Source: Moniliophthora roreri
Lineage: Eukaryota; Basidiomycota; Agaricomycetes; Agaricales; Marasmiaceae
Assembly: GCA_001466705.2 (NCBI GenBank)
Contig: LATX02000004.1
Coordinates: 62,001 to 126,000 of the forward strand
Reading direction: 5' to 3'
DNA length: 64,000 bases
Under the pieces are notes generated by a model, which worked only from the letters and a program-made list of their open reading frames with translations, was not told the origin of the DNA and did no database searches. Position 1 is the stretch's first letter. Each line of letters begins with the position of its first letter. The position numbers were made by a program, and so were the translations under genes. This document shows, one piece after another, positions 10,161 to 23,200 of this stretch.

Positions 10161-12487
10161 CACTGGGAGAAAGCTCAGCTAAATGCTCTTGTAGGTGGGT
10201 GCAGCAGAGCTGGGGCGGGAGCGAGGCTGAAGGGCGTCGAGCCCGGGGACTGCGAATTGGATTTGGCGACGGAGCTTATTGACCATGTGGGCAACGAGGG
10301 CGTCACTGTAATGACGACGAGAAAACGATGGGGTTGGACGGCGGCTTCAATGGAGAATATACCGGAGAGCAGAGATCTTCTCGCTTGAGATGGTAGGGGA
10401 CTTGTAGAATTCGGCCTGTCGGTTCCTGACGCTGGTACTGGAGTAAAAGGACATCCAACCTCCACAATGGATGTGGAGGAGTTCGGATCTGCACAGAGGT
10501 CTGCAAAGATGGTAAGCAAACAGTGACTGCTTGTCAAATTGGCAAAAGATCGGAACGTACGCATCGCGCACCGGCTCCCAGCATTTACCGGGGAATAGCA
10601 CCTTTATCCACTTCTTCAGGTGGTGTAGTACATCCCCTACAACCACCAACTGAGAGCGCAAATGATGATACAACGGAGCCTACGCCGAGGGTCAGTCATC
10701 GGCTATAATTTCGATACCAACGGGCCTGTACATTCCTAGGAACCCAAGAGCGAGGATGATTCTCGTTAGAACAGATTTGACGTATTGGTGCGTCTATTGC
10801 GGTAGATGATCATCAGTACGGTGCGTGGCTTTCCGAGTCTGTTAAATACGGCATGAGTTCGAGTAAATCCGCTGCTCAGTACTTAACGATAGTGAAAAAT
10901 CCGAGCACAACCGCCAGCTTTGCGCTATTTCAAGTTCAACTCTGGCTCGCCTCGTAGATGATTTAGATAGAGATTTGGGTTCATACTCTGTCCTGTAGTA
11001 AGAATTGTTATTTTGAACATTGTCAGGGCTACTAAGGCAAAGCACCTGCATTAATAGAATTGGGATAGAATAGCGACTAAAGCCAGGAATTGTTTTGAGG
11101 ATGTTCAGTTGAGCGATGATGGAAGTGAAAGAAAAGATTGCCTTACAGGCGTCGACGGTTGGGGGCGAATAGCGTCTGACGAGCGATGATGACGTGAATA
11201 GGGTGAAAGAAAATTTGGTATGAGGTAGTAGCTACACCTTCTTGTCCTTTAGACAGCGGGTCGCGGGAGGAGCTTATCCAAATTTCTCTGGCGGTGTTGG
11301 AGTATCTTCATGGCAGTGAGCACGTTAGCCGCTATACTGCTTTACATTCGAAATACGATGGTGGTCGGAACGGCTAGGGCGGGTCTCTTTCCTAGAATGT
11401 GTTTCGATAAGGAGTTTCCGATGGTCCAAGGGATACATAGTCAGAGTCGAGCCAGTCTCTCAGTTGATCCTTGGCTGTTATCACAGAGTCATTGCAATAA
11501 ATTGCTGTGATGTCAGCGGGAGAACGCACCAGAGATACCAGATACACTCATCTGACCCACTATTTGCCAGCCTGGGCTTGTATGAGGAAGAAGAGCCGTA
11601 AGTAGGCTAGACGAGTATGTATGTCGTGGATCATGGTGGTAATCAAACACGCAATGATCGCGAGCGGAGTAACCTTTTTGATTTTCTTCACCACCTCCAC
11701 CATCGCCACATCCTCAGCCTTCCCTGGCCTAATATTAGGATGGCTTTTAGGCCCAGATTGTCTTCTTTATTGCGAGTTTATATATGCTATGCTTGAAGGT
11801 GCGCGCTTCATCTCAACACACCTCGGCAAATCCAAAGCAGTGCTGAACTATTAATTATACCGCTGTGTTTACAGCCAGAAGGCTCTTTATCCGCTACCTG
11901 GAGCTCACACTTGGCTCATACGGCTCTCAGGAATGAAATCGGAAGCGCCGACTGTCGTCGCGTCATCCATACATCTGCACTCCATCAACAACTTGTCTTC
12001 TTAAACCTAGGAACCCCCACGAATGTCAGAAATCCAGCATTCCTAGGCAACCGGGAACAATTTCGCGATCACCCTCAGACCATCTCGCTCAGGTCCTGTT
12101 GCACGGAAAAAAGCATCGGTGTGTTGCCTCGGTCACTCCCTTCGTACAGGGGAAAAAGTTTAAGCCTCGTTTACCAATCTAGGCATGCCCGTGGGTACCT
12201 CTCGAGTCGCTTTTACACTTGCACCGCCCATAATTTACCGGCAATGACATGCTGTGCCTCTCTGTTTTAACGGACTGGGCATACCCCATCTAGGCGCTGA
12301 CGCTGTGTGAATCACGGAGACTGGATTCATCGTAATAGAAGCTGCACTGTTCACGAGGTGCGAGCCTCTCATCTTGACATTGACATTGTCCGGGCGTCCG
12401 AACTGACTATTAATATAGCATTATGGTCTCCGCCCGCCGTTTCTCGTCTTCCCCATCTGAGGATCGCCAGGATTGTGGTATGACAAG
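10161..12487. other. Gene-poor stretch
   Basis: Several overlapping ORFs on both strands at 10175-10708 and a hydrophobic 77-codon ORF at 11621-11854, none with a consistent splice structure or motif. I see no supportable gene. Confidence 0.4.
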
Positions 12488-14043
12488 ATGCAGAACTCGA
12501 GCCCAACATATCACCAGCAGCTTACGCGTGCAAGATACGTTGAGGACCAGAGCACTCCTCTCCTCAACCTCTTCCTCTCCCTGCAACTTATTGCCCTCGG
12601 CGGCCTTTTGCTCATCCTCGCTACTATCACTCTTTCAAGCGGAATCAGCAAAAGACATCCAATATTCATCAACTTTATCGTTACCTGGATCATCTCGTGT
12701 GCATCATATATGTGCGCATCGTTCTACTCTTCCTTCCCTTCGCCGATTCTAACACACACGCACACATGGACAGTTTCATGGTCGGCCACCCAATCGACTG
12801 GGAACCTCCGTACGAGTTGTGCTTAATCCAGGCTTCGCTGATATACACTGTTCCATCATTGTGCGTCACCCGTTCTCTTTCACGATTCCGTCTACTTACA
12901 GAAACATGCAGAACTTCCGCGTCAACACTGACTCTCGTCTTGCACGCAAGTTCCCTTCCTTCCGCTTACAATCCCCTGACCCGATCGTGATCAACTTTGA
13001 ACAGATCATGATGTTCTTCCGAGCATCATTCCCGTTACCAGACATCCATGGTTATGGAAGGTCGTGGTATGTTTGGGTACGTTTCCTTCATTTCTCCTTC
13101 CTTCTTCCCAACAGCTAATTAACGACTCGGACATCGACTAGCTCGTCCTGGTACCATACATCCCCGCTATAATCACATTTTCTCTTTCCCTCGGAATCGG
13201 GCTAAAGCACCCCGAGACTGTAAGAAGAATCGATAGTGGGATGTATTGTAACATGGAAAATCAGTATCCGTAAGTGCTAAAATCACGTTCCTGGTTCCTG
13301 GTTCCTGGTTCCTCATTCCCACTTAAATAATTCAAACAGAGGCAAGATATCTGCCATCCTAGTTCTCGTATTCATGCTGGCATGCATTATTCTCGAAGTT
13401 TTGATTTGTCGAGATGTCCGGAGACACATGAGCGCCCTTCGGAATGAAGTTTTTGGGCACCTGAAGGCTACGTTGATTAGAGTGTTGGCGTTTAGTGCGT
13501 TTACCGTGGTTGCAGTCATGTACGTGTGATTTCCACTTGTTCTTTCTCTGTACTGATGAGCACGCAGCATGAGCATTATATTCTTTTTCACCGACAATCA
13601 TGGACCTGCGTTGAATATCATCATTGCACTAGGTAACGCCGTCTTCCTTCATTCCATGCACTATCTTACGCTAACGTATGTATTCATCTTTCGAAGTGCC
13701 TATTGACGCTGTCCTAGTCTTTGGAACACAAGAAGTACGTTTCCTTTTTTTTTTTTCCATCCTCCCGAAACTGACAAGATACCACTCGTCATAGGACATT
13801 CTTCGCTCATGGGCCTCTTCGATCCGCTCGGTCTTTGATTTTTTCCGAAACTTGCTACCCTCCAAAAGTCGTAGTGAGACAGACATTCTCTCACCGACAC
13901 AAGAACGCATGCTCCCCCGGTTCGCTTTCGTACCTGTTCCCCTGAAACATCTCACTCCAAGTTACGATCCTTCACGACCACATTCCAATTCGACATATGA
14001 ATCCACTTCTGATATATCAAGAATGTCATATGTGAATAAATGA
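12488..14043 (+). CDS. Seven-helix membrane protein, paralogue 1
   Basis: Nine exons: 12488-12711, 12774-12860, 12912-12945, 13005-13076, 13142-13269, 13340-13519, 13568-13632, 13697-13734, 13795-14043; 358 aa. The intron at 12946-13004 starts with GCAAGT (GC-AG type). Helices: LFLSLQLIALGGLLLILATI, FINFIVTWIISCASY, LCLIQASLIYTVPSL running on to the third, LVLVPYIPAIITFSLSLGIG, AILVLVFMLACIILEVLI, VLAFSAFTVVAVIMSIIFFF and IIIALVPIDAVLVFG. The loop after helix 5 is basic and the C-terminal tail is Ser-rich (about 80 aa), as in receptor-like proteins. CLxQASLxYxxP and the FGTQ motif after helix 7 recur in three paralogues at 25.2, 27.0 and 28.9 kb. Not an STE3-type pheromone receptor by any motif I can see; ligand and function unknown. 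Confidence 0.85.
13287..13313 (+). repeat. GTTCCTG heptamer repeat in an intron
   Basis: Just under four tandem copies of GTTCCTG inside the fifth intron of the seven-helix gene. It does not touch either splice site. Confidence 0.8.
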
Positions 14044-15180
14044 ATCTCGAGACTATCTTGCAACTACCGAATGGACTGAAGCTTGTTGAATGTTGATCAT
14101 CTGTGTATCTTGTGCAATAGTCTGTTTGTGTGTAGCATTGACAATAGAAATCTGTATTCTATCCGTCCAAAAGACGAAACACATGCTATCGGTCAACTCG
14201 AAATCAGGACCACGCGCTGTCCTTGAGTCGTTCATACTAGTGTTCACGTCCGACTCGGCGCATTTCTCCGCACTCCTTTGTTTCTTTCCATCACCGACTT
14301 CATCCGTACAATTTTCCTCCTCCGAATCTCCCGCCAGAATGGATCGAGATTGGGTTTTGGCAGGGTGGTTTTATTTCACGGTACGTTCTAGATGATCTGT
14401 TTGTTCAATGTTATGGTCCAACTGAGTTGTCAGCGGGTATACCAAGACTATACTTACCTTCGGCCGACCTTGGGAATTGACTATTCGTGAAAAATGCGAC
14501 TCGGTACATGCTCAATTTACGACAGTGTGTTGAGCACCATACCTTCCGTTGTCAATATCTCCAATTTCTCCTTAGCTGTATACAAAGTTCAGGACAATGC
14601 TATGCGCAAGGATTCGGGGCGGCAGCTGCAGGACGCGAAAATTTTTTTGATTCAAGGTGATATACACAGCCCTTCGGGAGTCGGGTTGGGATCAAGCAGT
14701 AGGGATTAGCCATAGTAAGTTGTACTGGTGCTATCTTCAATCTTTGGTTTGCTAAGTGACGAATTAACACATTAGGATTGCGATGAAAACTAATAGTCCG
14801 ATTCGGAACATCCGATACCTTTCCATACTCTGCATTCTAACATGCACGCTGAGCATGATCTGCCTGCAGGGACAACCTCTGGGGCCATCCAATCGTCAAC
14901 TAGCAAAACCATCATCACGATTGACCATTTCTGGCATTCGGGGTACTATTCAATCCATTTTCACAAGACCTAACTGGAGCAGCGATGCAGGAGCTAAGGA
15001 AACCAATTGATGAAGATTATTTTTCGCGACTAACGCGAAAAGGATTCGTGTGAAGTGTTGCGATGGGGAACACGACAATGTATTGTTGATGCATTGCTCA
15101 ATCGACACCAGACACCATTTTAAAAGCATGTGTTCGTCACCAGGTACATTTTCTACATCTATTTCCCTCTGACCGTCATT
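14044..15180. other. Intergenic, no confident gene
   Basis: Short ORFs at 14090-14395, 14494-14709 and 14783-15010. The last begins with a hydrophobic leader-like stretch, but it ends after 75 codons with no supporting exon. Confidence 0.4.
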
Positions 15181-17242
15181 ATGTCGCCCCAGTTTGCTTT
15201 TCCAAATGCAAGCAACTTTAAAATAGCGGGAAATGCTGCGCTCAGCAATGTAGGAGGGAACCAATATAATTTTCGCACCACTATCATTGGGCGAAATGGG
15301 GGCGCTGTGGTGCATAAAAGGCGTAAGGGATCTCACAGGTGCAGCCAGGTGTGTATCAGATTGACTATATCCGAGAATTAGCTAATGGTATTTCATTAGT
15401 TCCATGAAATCATCCGTGGCGACATCTTCATGCTCCAAGAAATGCATTCAGAGGAGATCCACGAGTGGGAGATCGATGGTGAGGGATATGTCCGTAATGT
15501 TCCGCGCGGTCGGAGAACTATCTCTACTGCCGAACTCAATAACGCAAAAGAGTCAAAGTTCACCGTCATGACATACCAAGGCCAAGATGCTCGAAAGGTA
15601 GCATTATCATCTATCCGGCCAAGTCTTGTCACCTTGTCGCTTACAAGATCCTCGTAGCTTTGGAAGAAGGATTTCTACGAATACTCTCAATTACAGTACG
15701 TCTCGGCCACTACTCAGGTTCGTCAGCTCGTCGATTAACCGACTCCTTCAGAGCTCCTCATCGGCTTCAGCTATTCGCCATCAATCAGTCGGAGATGCCA
15801 GCCCTGATTTTCTACAATGGTTCGCAGCACACTTACCTCCGTCGTCAAGCCTACATTCTTATGATGAAATTCGCAGAGCTGATACCCCTAGATCACTTTT
15901 TCAAGGGGTCGCTCTGGATGGCTGTGTATATTAAATGTCTGAAGGTGAGTTTGCATCCCAATTACTCGAACAGTACTCCGAGCCAGAATCTTGACCTTGT
16001 TCATAGACCAAATATATGTGCAGCAAAAATGATCTATGGATGGATACAAGCAAAGGAATCATTGTACATGGACCACGAGGACCGTGTGTTCGTGTTTCGC
16101 TGTCCGACTTTGTGGTCGATGTTGCCCTGCATGTTCTTCCCTCAACAGTCGACATGCTACACGCCCATACTTGTGCGCGATACTTCAGCAAGAGTGCAAA
16201 ATTCACCGATAATGTCCTCGAGGGAATTTACTGGAAAATAGGCGCATGTCGGATAAGTTTCGATGGATTACCCCCAATCCAGCCACTTCCTAGGTACCTT
16301 GAAGAACTATGGGAAGCAAGGTGTCCCCCGCACACCCTAGAAGCCAAAACGATGGACTTCATAGGAGGGCTACGGTTTGACAACATTTACTCTGCTTCAA
16401 TGCAGCCACTTGCAAGGTGGCCACATGGTGGGAGTGCTTTATGGATGACCAAGGAGGTTTCTGAGGGGTTTCTGCTGGGCCCTGTATTGCTGGAGAACGG
16501 GATGATTCGGTAAGTGACCACTTCTAACTGCGATCTAATGACTACTACTGACACCTGCTTCCATTACTCGAACTTGAACCTAGATTTGAATCGAACAGAA
16601 GGGAGTCTGCGGAATATTACACGGCCTCCTTTGAATTCAAATTTCGAGAACTGCGCATGACGTGGCTTTCACAGTTGCCACGTATATTCAACGCTTTAGA
16701 GATGGATGAAGTGACAGATGGGAGCGAAATACATCACTGTACGTATATTTGCGCTGACGATTGAGCAACTGCTTACTTGGCTGCTATTCACAGATGCGTT
16801 GAAGCCACCTGTCCTCGAGATCATGGGTCGCTATAGCCAGGAAAATAACTACATGGACACAAGGCCGATCTACCTTTTTGTGTGTCCTCTCCCCATGTCT
16901 GTCTCGGAACTCATATCTTGGATGAACGATCCTGGACACTACTGGTCTTTTGATGAGACGGGCCGAAGCAGGATTCCGGAGGATGAATGTACACGGCTAG
17001 GCCTTCCGATGCTCGAACCAGATGCACAGGGTTTTCTTGATCTACTTGGTTGGCCACTTACAGCTCATAGCACGATCCATGCATGGCAATCAGCTCGAGG
17101 CTTTGACCTCACCACGACTGATTTTGCGCGTCATTTGGGATACCCAGAACTCGAGGTTTTCGGAGCGAAGGAAGGGCAACCTGGAGGACTCGTCAAAGAT
17201 AAAGGTAGCGAAAACACTTTTCCAGCCTCAAATCCTCAATAG
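15181..17242 (+). CDS. N-motif/kinase-like family protein (copy 3), intact
   Basis: Eight exons: 15181-15348, 15400-15597, 15658-15695, 15752-15819, 15877-15944, 16007-16509, 16584-16738, 16794-17242; 548 aa. N-terminus NASNFKIAGNAALSNVGGNQ matches the GASRF...GGSFTNIARDQ motif of copy 2. The core has RRTIS, ESKFTVMTYQGQDARK, LWKKDFYEYSQL, LQLFAINQSEMPALIFYN and ELIPLDHFF, reading like a kinase N-lobe without catalytic residues. The C-terminal part shares YLFVCPLP, HYWSFDETGRSRIPEDE and GFDLTTTDFARHLGYPELEV with copies 1 and 2. Exon 3 is 38 nt in both copies 2 and 3, supporting the exon model. Its composition is like neighbouring genes, unlike the AT-rich copies 1 and 2. Use of a further 3' exon after the KDK codons cannot be excluded. 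Function unknown. Confidence 0.8.
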
Positions 17243-17372
17243 TCTGATCTGCATAATGAAGGTATATCGTGGTGGAAATGGTCATGGGTAGCGACACAAG
17301 ATTCAGATTTCAGTGCATGTGCAATCTAATATATTGACAACAGTTTGCGATTCTATCCATCCAACGCCTCAC

Positions 17373-17690
17373 GACTCTATTAGTATGAACATGCCCGCTT
17401 TTGGTCAGTTCAAAATCACCTTCATCTTCCTAACTGCCAGGAACGTCCTATGTTGGAACAGCCGAGGTGTTAGTCGTAGTTGTTATGCCAATCGGTGTAC
17501 CCGTCCGACTCGGCACATTAGATATCGGTGGCGTCTGTTGTTGGCTGCCAGCGTTCAAAGTCGTATTAAGACATGCAAAAACCGATGTCCATCTTTTTGA
17601 TCAGATTGTGAAGCCGCAGGCGTAGGCGTAGGCAACGCCATGACGACGTGGAGGGGGAAGGAGGGTAATTATACCGCCGTGCCCCTCAAG
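17373..17690 (-). pseudogene. Decayed duplicate of the NF-X1 gene 3' end
   Basis: Aligns base by base, with gaps, to 20250-20560, which codes the last 100 or so residues of the NF-X1 protein. Shared runs include CTCGTCCGACT/CCGTCCGACTCGGC, TTGGCTGCCAGCG, GCAGGCGTAGGCGTAGG and CGCCATGACGACG. The frame is broken by several indels. It keeps the same orientation as the parent and lies immediately downstream of the kinase gene, so the kinase sits between this copy and the real NF-X1 3' end. Confidence 0.85.
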
Positions 17691-17699
17691 CTAACTTGC

Positions 17700-19861
17700 C
17701 TAGGAGACCTCCTTTTGGTACTGAAGTAACTCAGACCTGCGCTTCTGCCCAGCAGTTAGTGACCTGTCCAGCTTGTCCAGTCCATACGTGACAAAACCAT
17801 CATCCTTGATGCTCGCCCACTGCTCATTTTGTACCGAATGCTCAAAAGTCTGGACAATCCAGCTATGATTTTCCAACTTCTCATGTTCCTTCTGAGCCTT
17901 GATCGGGTCGGTTTCCTGGAGCTGGGAGAATATTTCGGAGCCGTACCGGAGACTAAACGCAAGCCAAAGCTTGACCAAAAGATCACTCAGAGCCTCCCGA
18001 TGGAGCGCAATCGCATGAATTGCCTTTCTACCCCTGTCTAGTTGAACCTCCTTGTAGTAGCCACCTTTCTTCCCACCACCGCCCACAGACTGGCTACAAC
18101 TGTCAAAGGAGTGCAGGAATGAGGACCGATCCAAATCCGTCACATTACTCGGCACATGCTTAGCCGCCAGCCACGCCAGTACCCAAACGAATGCCTCGAG
18201 ATCGTCAACAATCTCATGCTTCACTATATCTTTCTTGAGAAGCCTGATTGACATAAATTGCCGTGTACCCTGTAACCGTAAAGTCAGAACGTAATCCAGG
18301 TGCTGGGCTCAACTTACCGTGCGCTCATATGCTCCGCTATTTGACTCAACCGCCTCTGATAGCTCCCAGTCGATAGGAATGCCCCCAGACTTATTGCCGT
18401 CCCTGACAATGCGGATATTCGCAACCGAGACATCTCGATGGAGTACAGAACACTTCTTTACTGCGTCGTGGTGTGCTGCAGAAGATCGTCAATTTTCGCA
18501 AAGAAAAATCAAGAAAAAAGGCTCACCGATGAGGGCAGCATGTATAGCCGTCACAATTTCATATGTTACAGTGAACCTTGAAACAGGTATCCCCAATGTC
18601 ACGAGCACCAGACGATAATGCACATGCCCACGAAATGGGAACTCACGGACTTGAATTCCGCAGCGCTGATGAACGCCATGTACATCTCCAGCCGTCACAA
18701 GTTTCGCGATGTTGCGAATACTCTTTGAATGCAAAAGGCGATATGTATCACCCTCTTTCGCGTACCCCTCCACTCGCCATGTATCCTTGAGTAGAACAAT
18801 TGTTCCTCCTTGACAATCGTATGCCCGGAAGCACCGTCCGGTGGGAAAGACATGATTGGTTGTGAACGGCTTACTCACAATATAGACGGTGGTCATTTTG
18901 GTGACATCGTCGGTGACGGAAACCTGATACGGAGGAGCCCAAGGACTTGTCGAGCTTTCGTCGCCATCACGTTGTCTGTGACGGCAGTAAAAGAGTCATC
19001 GACCCCATAGGTAGCCTTAGTGGAGTGGCCAAGCCTCCAAAAGAAAATGAGAATCCAATCTTCCTTCGTGTAGTTAAAAGGTTCAGTGACGACAGCCTGA
19101 CTTCTGGACCAGTGTACCAGACGGCAACTGGAACCGTTGATAAAGAAGCTGAATGAGTGTGTGCGGTATTGAAGAGCCTGAATCGCATTTGTGTAAAGGG
19201 TGCCGGTGATCTGGTCGTGCGTGTCTCGGCTATGCAGAGTGTCGGTTTCGAAGGGTGTCTTGCCGTCGAGAGCGAACGGTTCATCTTCCAGTTTAATCTT
19301 AAATTCTCCGCATCCTCGCGCAAGTGCAGCACTCGGCTTTGAGGGGACACCGTCTTTATCGTAGAACATCACGTCTGGCTTGACTTTCCTGTCAAGGAAG
19401 ACGCCCGACTGACTGTCCTCGATTAGCGGAAGTGTCGCAAAGAACTAGCCTTCCACAGAATGGCGTGAGTGCAATGATCTGTCACAGTAGCGATTGAGTG
19501 CAAAGTTCTGCAATGAAAACAAGAAAGCACGCACGAAGGGTTCATACATCTCGATTTCGTTCTCTTTCGCTGCAACAACCTCCAACTCTTGAAGGACCTG
19601 TACGGTGGAAAGCATCGATGGACCAGACTCCGGTAGAAAGCGTTCGAAAAAAATGGCGGGCTTGATGGGTCGAACAAATTGACCAGTCATTTCGTCCGCC
19701 GCCACTACGAGTACAGGATCATAGAAAATAGAGTTTGAGGTGCATGGTTCGGTATTACTGATTTTTTGGTACAAAGGGGTGTCAGAAAGAAGTGCTGGAG
19801 TTGAGTGATCTGTTCCGACAGGGGCTCGATTGTCCAAATAAGTCTTACCCTCACTCGTGGC
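17700..19861 (-). pseudogene. FunK1-type fungal protein kinase with two frame breaks
   Basis: Minus-strand gene of the basidiomycete FunK1 family. Order: IKPAIFFERFLPE near 19660, KVKPDVMFYDKDG near 19370, an ATP-lobe stretch with PTGRCFRAYDCQGGTIVLLK near 18830, the catalytic HRD in SVLHRDVSVANIRI near 18440, IDWELSEA in place of DFG, then GTRQFMS and HEIVDDLEAFVWVLAW near 18200. Two places need a frame change that no intron explains: near 19400 (RLP to DRKVKP, one extra T) and near 18925 (before APPYQVSVTDDV). Other segments are well conserved, so decay is recent or the breaks are assembly errors. The start codon is unclear; the frame opens at 19837 with TTG. The 3' end is the stop at 17700. 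Confidence 0.75.
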
Positions 19862-20233
19862 TGTTGGACACTTAACAAAAAGAGCTGTGGTTCAGGTTAC
19901 TAGAAAAATGAAGCGAAAAGGATACTGGAATGCAACAGGGCCTGCAACAGATTCAGTAATCGCCTTACATACTATGTTCACTTGCGATTGCTGGGTAATA
20001 CTGTTAGTCTGAGCACTTGAGACTATGCTCACACTCACACAAGGATGCTATAGATATAACATACGCACAAACTTAAACCGTGCAGCCAAAGTCCACTACT
20101 TCGAGCCGATAGCGAGAATGGCTTCACCTTCTCTCCACGTTAGAGATTAATTACAGCATCCTAGCATCGATTTCATATACTTGGGCTATGAACAGGTAGG
20201 TAACCTTTCAAGAATCTATCTTCAATCGACACA

Positions 20234-23200
20234 TCACACATCATCTTCCCAATTGTCAGGAATGTCCTCCGAGGAGTTGGTCGTTGTAGTCGTTGTTATA
20301 TTCGCAGCGGGAACACCGGTAGGTCTAGAAGCACTAGTACCGACTGGTGTACTCGTCCGACTTGGCCCATTAGATACCGGTGGCGTAGATCTCGGCTGTG
20401 TTTGGCTGCCAGCGCTCAAAGTCGGATTAGGACGTGCAACAACTGATGTCCATCCTTTCGGCTGTGAAGCTGCAGGCGTAGGCGTAGGTTTACGCCATGA
20501 CGACGCGGAAGAGGAAGGAGTAGTCGTACCGCTTCTCAAATCTCCCAGCTTGCCCAATGTCGGTCCAGCGGAAGGTGTCGAGATATGTGTAGATAAGAGC
20601 GGGTGAGGCACACGGGTATCTATTCGGCGAATGATCTGAACGCTACGGTTGGGTTCTTGGTCTATCATTTGTGTGTCAAGGCGGTACACGTGAGCCAGCT
20701 GGAAGTGAAGGAGAGTTATGGCAATGTTTGGAAGTAAAAGATAACGACAACTCACATCATGAACAAACTTTCTCCGCTCAGGTGGCATATGCGGGAGCAC
20801 TTGAGATCTCTTGGGCGATGATATGAATCTATAGGAACGAAATCCCGATTAGTTCGCACCCTATAGTCAAAACAGTAGTGATACTTACTCTGCAAACGCA
20901 CTCTCAACCAACCCCAAAAACTTCATATTCGCTCTTGCAAACGCAACTAATTCGTCATTGTACGTCATCTCTCCCCCTCCCGCTCCTGACCGAGATGCAA
21001 CATTGATACCAAGCGCATCAGCCAACCTAGCGTTCCTTTGCGCAACACTACATTCCGAGTTACATTTCGGCGGATTTCGCAGTTTGCTTGAACCTTGAGG
21101 TGAAGAAGTGCTTTTACCACAGTGTACAGATAGCTTGATACGCCCACAATCGCATGTGAGAGCGACGAGAGATTGGCACGGTTCATCTTCCGGGCAAATA
21201 GCTGGGGCATGGCAGAGGTGGGTACACGGGTGTTGTACTGGAAGACACAGTTTCCTTGATTTGCCGCACATCGATGTACACCTCCCACAATCATCGGCAT
21301 GACAAAGTCTGTCGCATCGATGGAAACCACATTCCATGAGCCTACAGGCATGACGATTAGTAACTAATGATCCTGAAGACGAGACGCAAAAACTCACTTT
21401 CTACAAACAGTTCCACATCCGACCTTTTCTCTCACGAGCGAACAAGGTTTATTCGGGACTTCCTTCTTGCCACAGGCACATAGCTTTGAAGTCAAGACTA
21501 CACAAGGAGGGCACGATGTGCCCGCCGGATGACATGCATGTCGTGCTTTAGGGTGTCCACAAGGGGGATCTGGCCGTGCGCATGGGAACGGGCATTGAAC
21601 TTGTGTTCCGCATGGGACGGGCGGTTCGAGAACTGTTCGTCCACAGGGACATATTGCCTATAAGTAGGTGATTAAGTATGCGTTGTACCCTGGGAAATAG
21701 ATGCAGAGAGAGAGAAAGACTCACCTCCTCAAACGAACTCCTCAGACAAGGCTTGCATGGCCCTCTGTGATCTCTCTCCTCACAAGCATGATTACCACAC
21801 GTCAACAACTTCCCACATACCAAATCACATTCATGCAGCGCCTTCAACGCTTCATCCATCACTTCATCGCTAACCACTCCAGCGCGTTTCTTTCCTTTAC
21901 CCTTTCCGGCACCGCCAAAAGAAGCCATAGGACAACATAACCGATTGCACTGATGTTTCCCGCACGCTCGGAGTGTAGTACATGCTTTATCGCAAAGGAT
22001 CTCTGTCTCCTTTTGTAAGTCACCACAAAGCATCTTCTTGGTCATGTTGCCACATCGGCATGGACGCGTAACGACGACTGAGCATGGTGGGCAAGGGCCG
22101 GTGTGACATGCGACTTGACATGAGTGTTCGCATTGCAGACCTTCACCACCGTCTGTTCGCAAGTGTAATTTCTGGCATGGTAAACCGCACGAAGGAATAG
22201 GATCTGTGCATTTGGCACGGGGAGGGAACATCTTGTCGGGATCGGTGAAAGAAGAAGAGTCGACGGCAAAGCCCTTCTTGCCACAAGGACACGTACGAAC
22301 ACGGTCGGGTGATAAAGGACAGTGGCCTCGTGCCATGTTCCTAGACGTTGGATGACACTTGCGTTCACAAAAGTGTTCGCCACAATCGTATGGTTTGCCA
22401 CACAGGGTATCGCAGCTAAATCCCCACCTTCCGAGTCCTTCGCTAGGTTGCTGACGTTCGTCACAACCAAGACTTCCAGCCCACATTTCTCCTTCACCGC
22501 ACCTCCCTTGTCTCTCTGTTTTATCGCACCAACAACTCAAAGTCTCAGATTCCTCGCAGGGACTGCATTCTCCTAGATGACATACGCGTTGACATGTATG
22601 CTTGCCGCACGCTAGCGGTTTCTCGCATTTTCCGCCACATGATACGTTCAGCTCTCCTTTGGATCTCCCGTGCTGATCGCGGTTTTCACCGCATTTGATA
22701 ACGAGAACACGTTTTCGAACACATCCACATACCGTCTCTAGAGTGACTTTACATGGCGGACATGGTCCTGGATGGCAGAGGAGTGAGCATGGATGTGAGC
22801 ATGTAGTACGTGGGCGGGAGCAAGGGTTTCCGCAAGAGTGAGGTGTAGCGAGGCGGTTGTTGGGGTGGGGAGTTGAGCCGCAGAAACATCTATGTTTGAT
22901 GTCATAATTAGCTTCAATAGGTTGATAGGAAATAGACTCTAGAGAGACCCACCGATACCCATCAGTCAAAACATTTCTCCTTCCTTGACACCCTGGACAC
23001 CTCCATTCTCCGCCTCTGCCCTCTTCACCTCGAGCTATCCAAGCGGCTTTTACGTCGTTGAAACTCTTCTCGGACCATGATCGAATACACTTGAGATGGA
23101 ATGTCGTCCAGCAGTACTGAGGTTCGTGTGCTCCCTCCGCGTTATCCTCTGCGACGATTGGTGTTAAAGGCGAACAGCTCCAAGTGGGTTGTGGCGGGCG

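Noticed and set aside
11621..11854. Hydrophobic 77-codon ORF as a small membrane protein
   Set aside because: No conserved pattern, no relative in the window's membrane family, and no splice partners.
14783..15010. ORF with leader-like hydrophobic start as a secreted effector
   Set aside because: 75 codons, no cysteine pattern or repeats, and nothing around it supports expression.
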